Shown here piece by piece: positions 23,774 to 24,333 of a stretch of DNA of 24,333 nucleotides. The notes beneath the pieces are model-generated. The model was not told the origin of the DNA and did not search any database. It saw only the letters and a list, made by a program, of their open reading frames with translations. This DNA is from D2472 sp964275585 (GTDB lineage Bacteria; Pseudomonadota; Gammaproteobacteria; Magnimaribacterales; D2472): contig CAXYCJ010000010.1 in NCBI GenBank assembly GCA_964275585.1, positions 1-24,333 on the forward strand, written 5' to 3'. The position numbers and the translations under genes are program-made. How positions within the stretch are numbered: the stretch's first letter is position 1; each line of letters begins with the position of its first letter.

Positions 23774-24333
23774 TTGGATTTTCAAAAATCATACCCATAT
23801 ATTATTTTTATATCTGTTGCTGTAACTCTTATGTTGGTGGTTTTCCCTGCGTTTTTAACTAGTTTTGGTCTGAATGCTTCATGGCGAGACGTTCTTTTTC
23901 TTAAAGCAGATCTCGGCAGTCCAAATCTTTCACTTGAAAATACTTACTTAATCAATCATGAATGGTGGCGTTTGATTACCCCAGTTTTTCTCCATTTCTC
24001 AATCACACATCTTGCTTTTAATTGTTTATGGGTCTTCATCCTTGGTTCTAGAATAGAGGCCCCTTGATGGGAAAGCTACATTTTTATTAATTTTTTTGAT
24101 CTCAGGAATAGCAAGTAATGCTGGTGAATTTATATGGACTGGACATTACCTTTTTGGCGGATTAAGTGGTTCTATTTATGGGCTACTGGGGTATTGTTTT
24201 ATCTTGGAGCTAGATCAAAAAATGCGTAGATACAATCTACCTATCGCGCTATATCTTTTCATGTTTATATGGCTGCTAATTGGCTTCACAGGAATCTTGA
24301 GTTTTTTTGGTTTCGGTAATATTGCTAACACAG
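23774..24333 (+). CDS. Rhomboid-family intramembrane serine protease, frame-disrupted and cut by the window end
   Basis: A polytopic inner-membrane rhomboid protease. The first frame (TTG start at 23774) gives a transmembrane segment, the ENTYLINHEWWRLITPVFLH loop, HLAFNCLWVFILGSRIEAP, and a TGA stop at 24065. The next frame continues without a gap as DGKATFLLIF and ISGIASNAGEF, then GGLSGSIYGLLGY, which contains the catalytic GxSGxxxG, another membrane segment and a FGNIANT end. The catalytic His of the last helix should follow just outside the window. Removing one C from CCCC at 24060-24063 joins the frames as RIEALDGK. Whether this is a read error or a true lesion cannot be told here. It is 5 bases after nadK. 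Confidence 0.82.
24060..24067 (+). other. Frame break in the rhomboid gene at a CCCC run followed by TGA
   Basis: Codons read GCC CCT TGA in the first frame; with three rather than four C they read GCC CTT GAT GGG and continue the rhomboid protein to the window end. An inserted C is the simplest cause. A +1 slip at CCT-TGA would also work and vaguely resembles +1 recoding sites, but nothing else supports recoding. Confidence 0.65.

Noticed and set aside
1..24333. Mobile elements, phage genes, CRISPR arrays, toxin-antitoxin or defence genes
   Set aside because: No transposase, integrase, direct repeat array, small paired toxin genes or composition break was seen; the window reads as ordinary chromosome with metabolic genes.

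Overview
The window is an AT-rich, very gene-dense piece of a bacterial chromosome: 24 genes, no gap longer than about 110 bases, no tRNA, rRNA, insertion sequence or CRISPR array. Gammaproteobacterial housekeeping genes (a 685-residue Prc/Tsp protease, ExoIII, two-domain MazG, NadK, a YihG-like acyltransferase, TadA, QueD) lie among many acyl-CoA and flavin enzymes. Low GC, tiny spacers, overlapping stop/start codons and heavy lipid/acyl-CoA catabolism suggest a streamlined free-living marine gammaproteobacterium of the SAR86 kind. That placement is an inference; no rRNA gene is present to test it.

Layout. 60-1188 (+): nitroreductase and tadA. 4444-1224 (-): prc, xthA, queD, closely packed; xthA is frame-disrupted at a run of seven A. 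4469-5083 (+): DsbA-fold 2-hydroxychromene-2-carboxylate isomerase-like protein. 14141-5080 (-): a seven-gene operon of carboxyltransferase, biotin carboxylase/BCCP, TetR regulator, AtuA-like DUF1446 protein, enoyl-CoA hydratase-like protein and two different acyl-CoA dehydrogenases. Nearly every junction is an overlap or a 1-12 base gap. 14245-14883 (+): glutathione transferase, divergent from that operon. 16133-14994 (-): nitronate monooxygenase-like protein. 16239-17731 (+): luciferase-like flavin oxidoreductase coupled to an RraA-fold protein. 21706-17720 (-): a second acyl-CoA dehydrogenase pair, then mazG and a PlsC-type acyltransferase. 21781-24333 (+): zinc alcohol dehydrogenase, nadK, and a rhomboid protease that is frame-disrupted and cut by the window end.

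The centre of interest is the 9-kb operon. Its parts match the logic of the acyclic terpene (Atu) and leucine (Liu) routes: dehydrogenate a branched acyl-CoA, carboxylate the gamma-methyl group with a biotin enzyme, hydrate, then cleave. The gene set is not the described Atu cluster, however. It has a pair of dissimilar dehydrogenases, a hydratase-like protein lacking one of the two classical catalytic glutamates, no HMG-CoA lyase and no short-chain dehydrogenase. A 26-base near-palindrome lies 21 bases upstream of the first gene and is a good candidate operator for the TetR protein encoded in the operon. The substrate cannot be read from the sequence; an isoprenoid or methyl-branched acyl-CoA is the best guess.

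Two genes (xthA and the rhomboid gene) are broken by one-base differences in homopolymers. Read errors are the simplest explanation, although the xthA site is also a perfect in-phase slippery heptamer.
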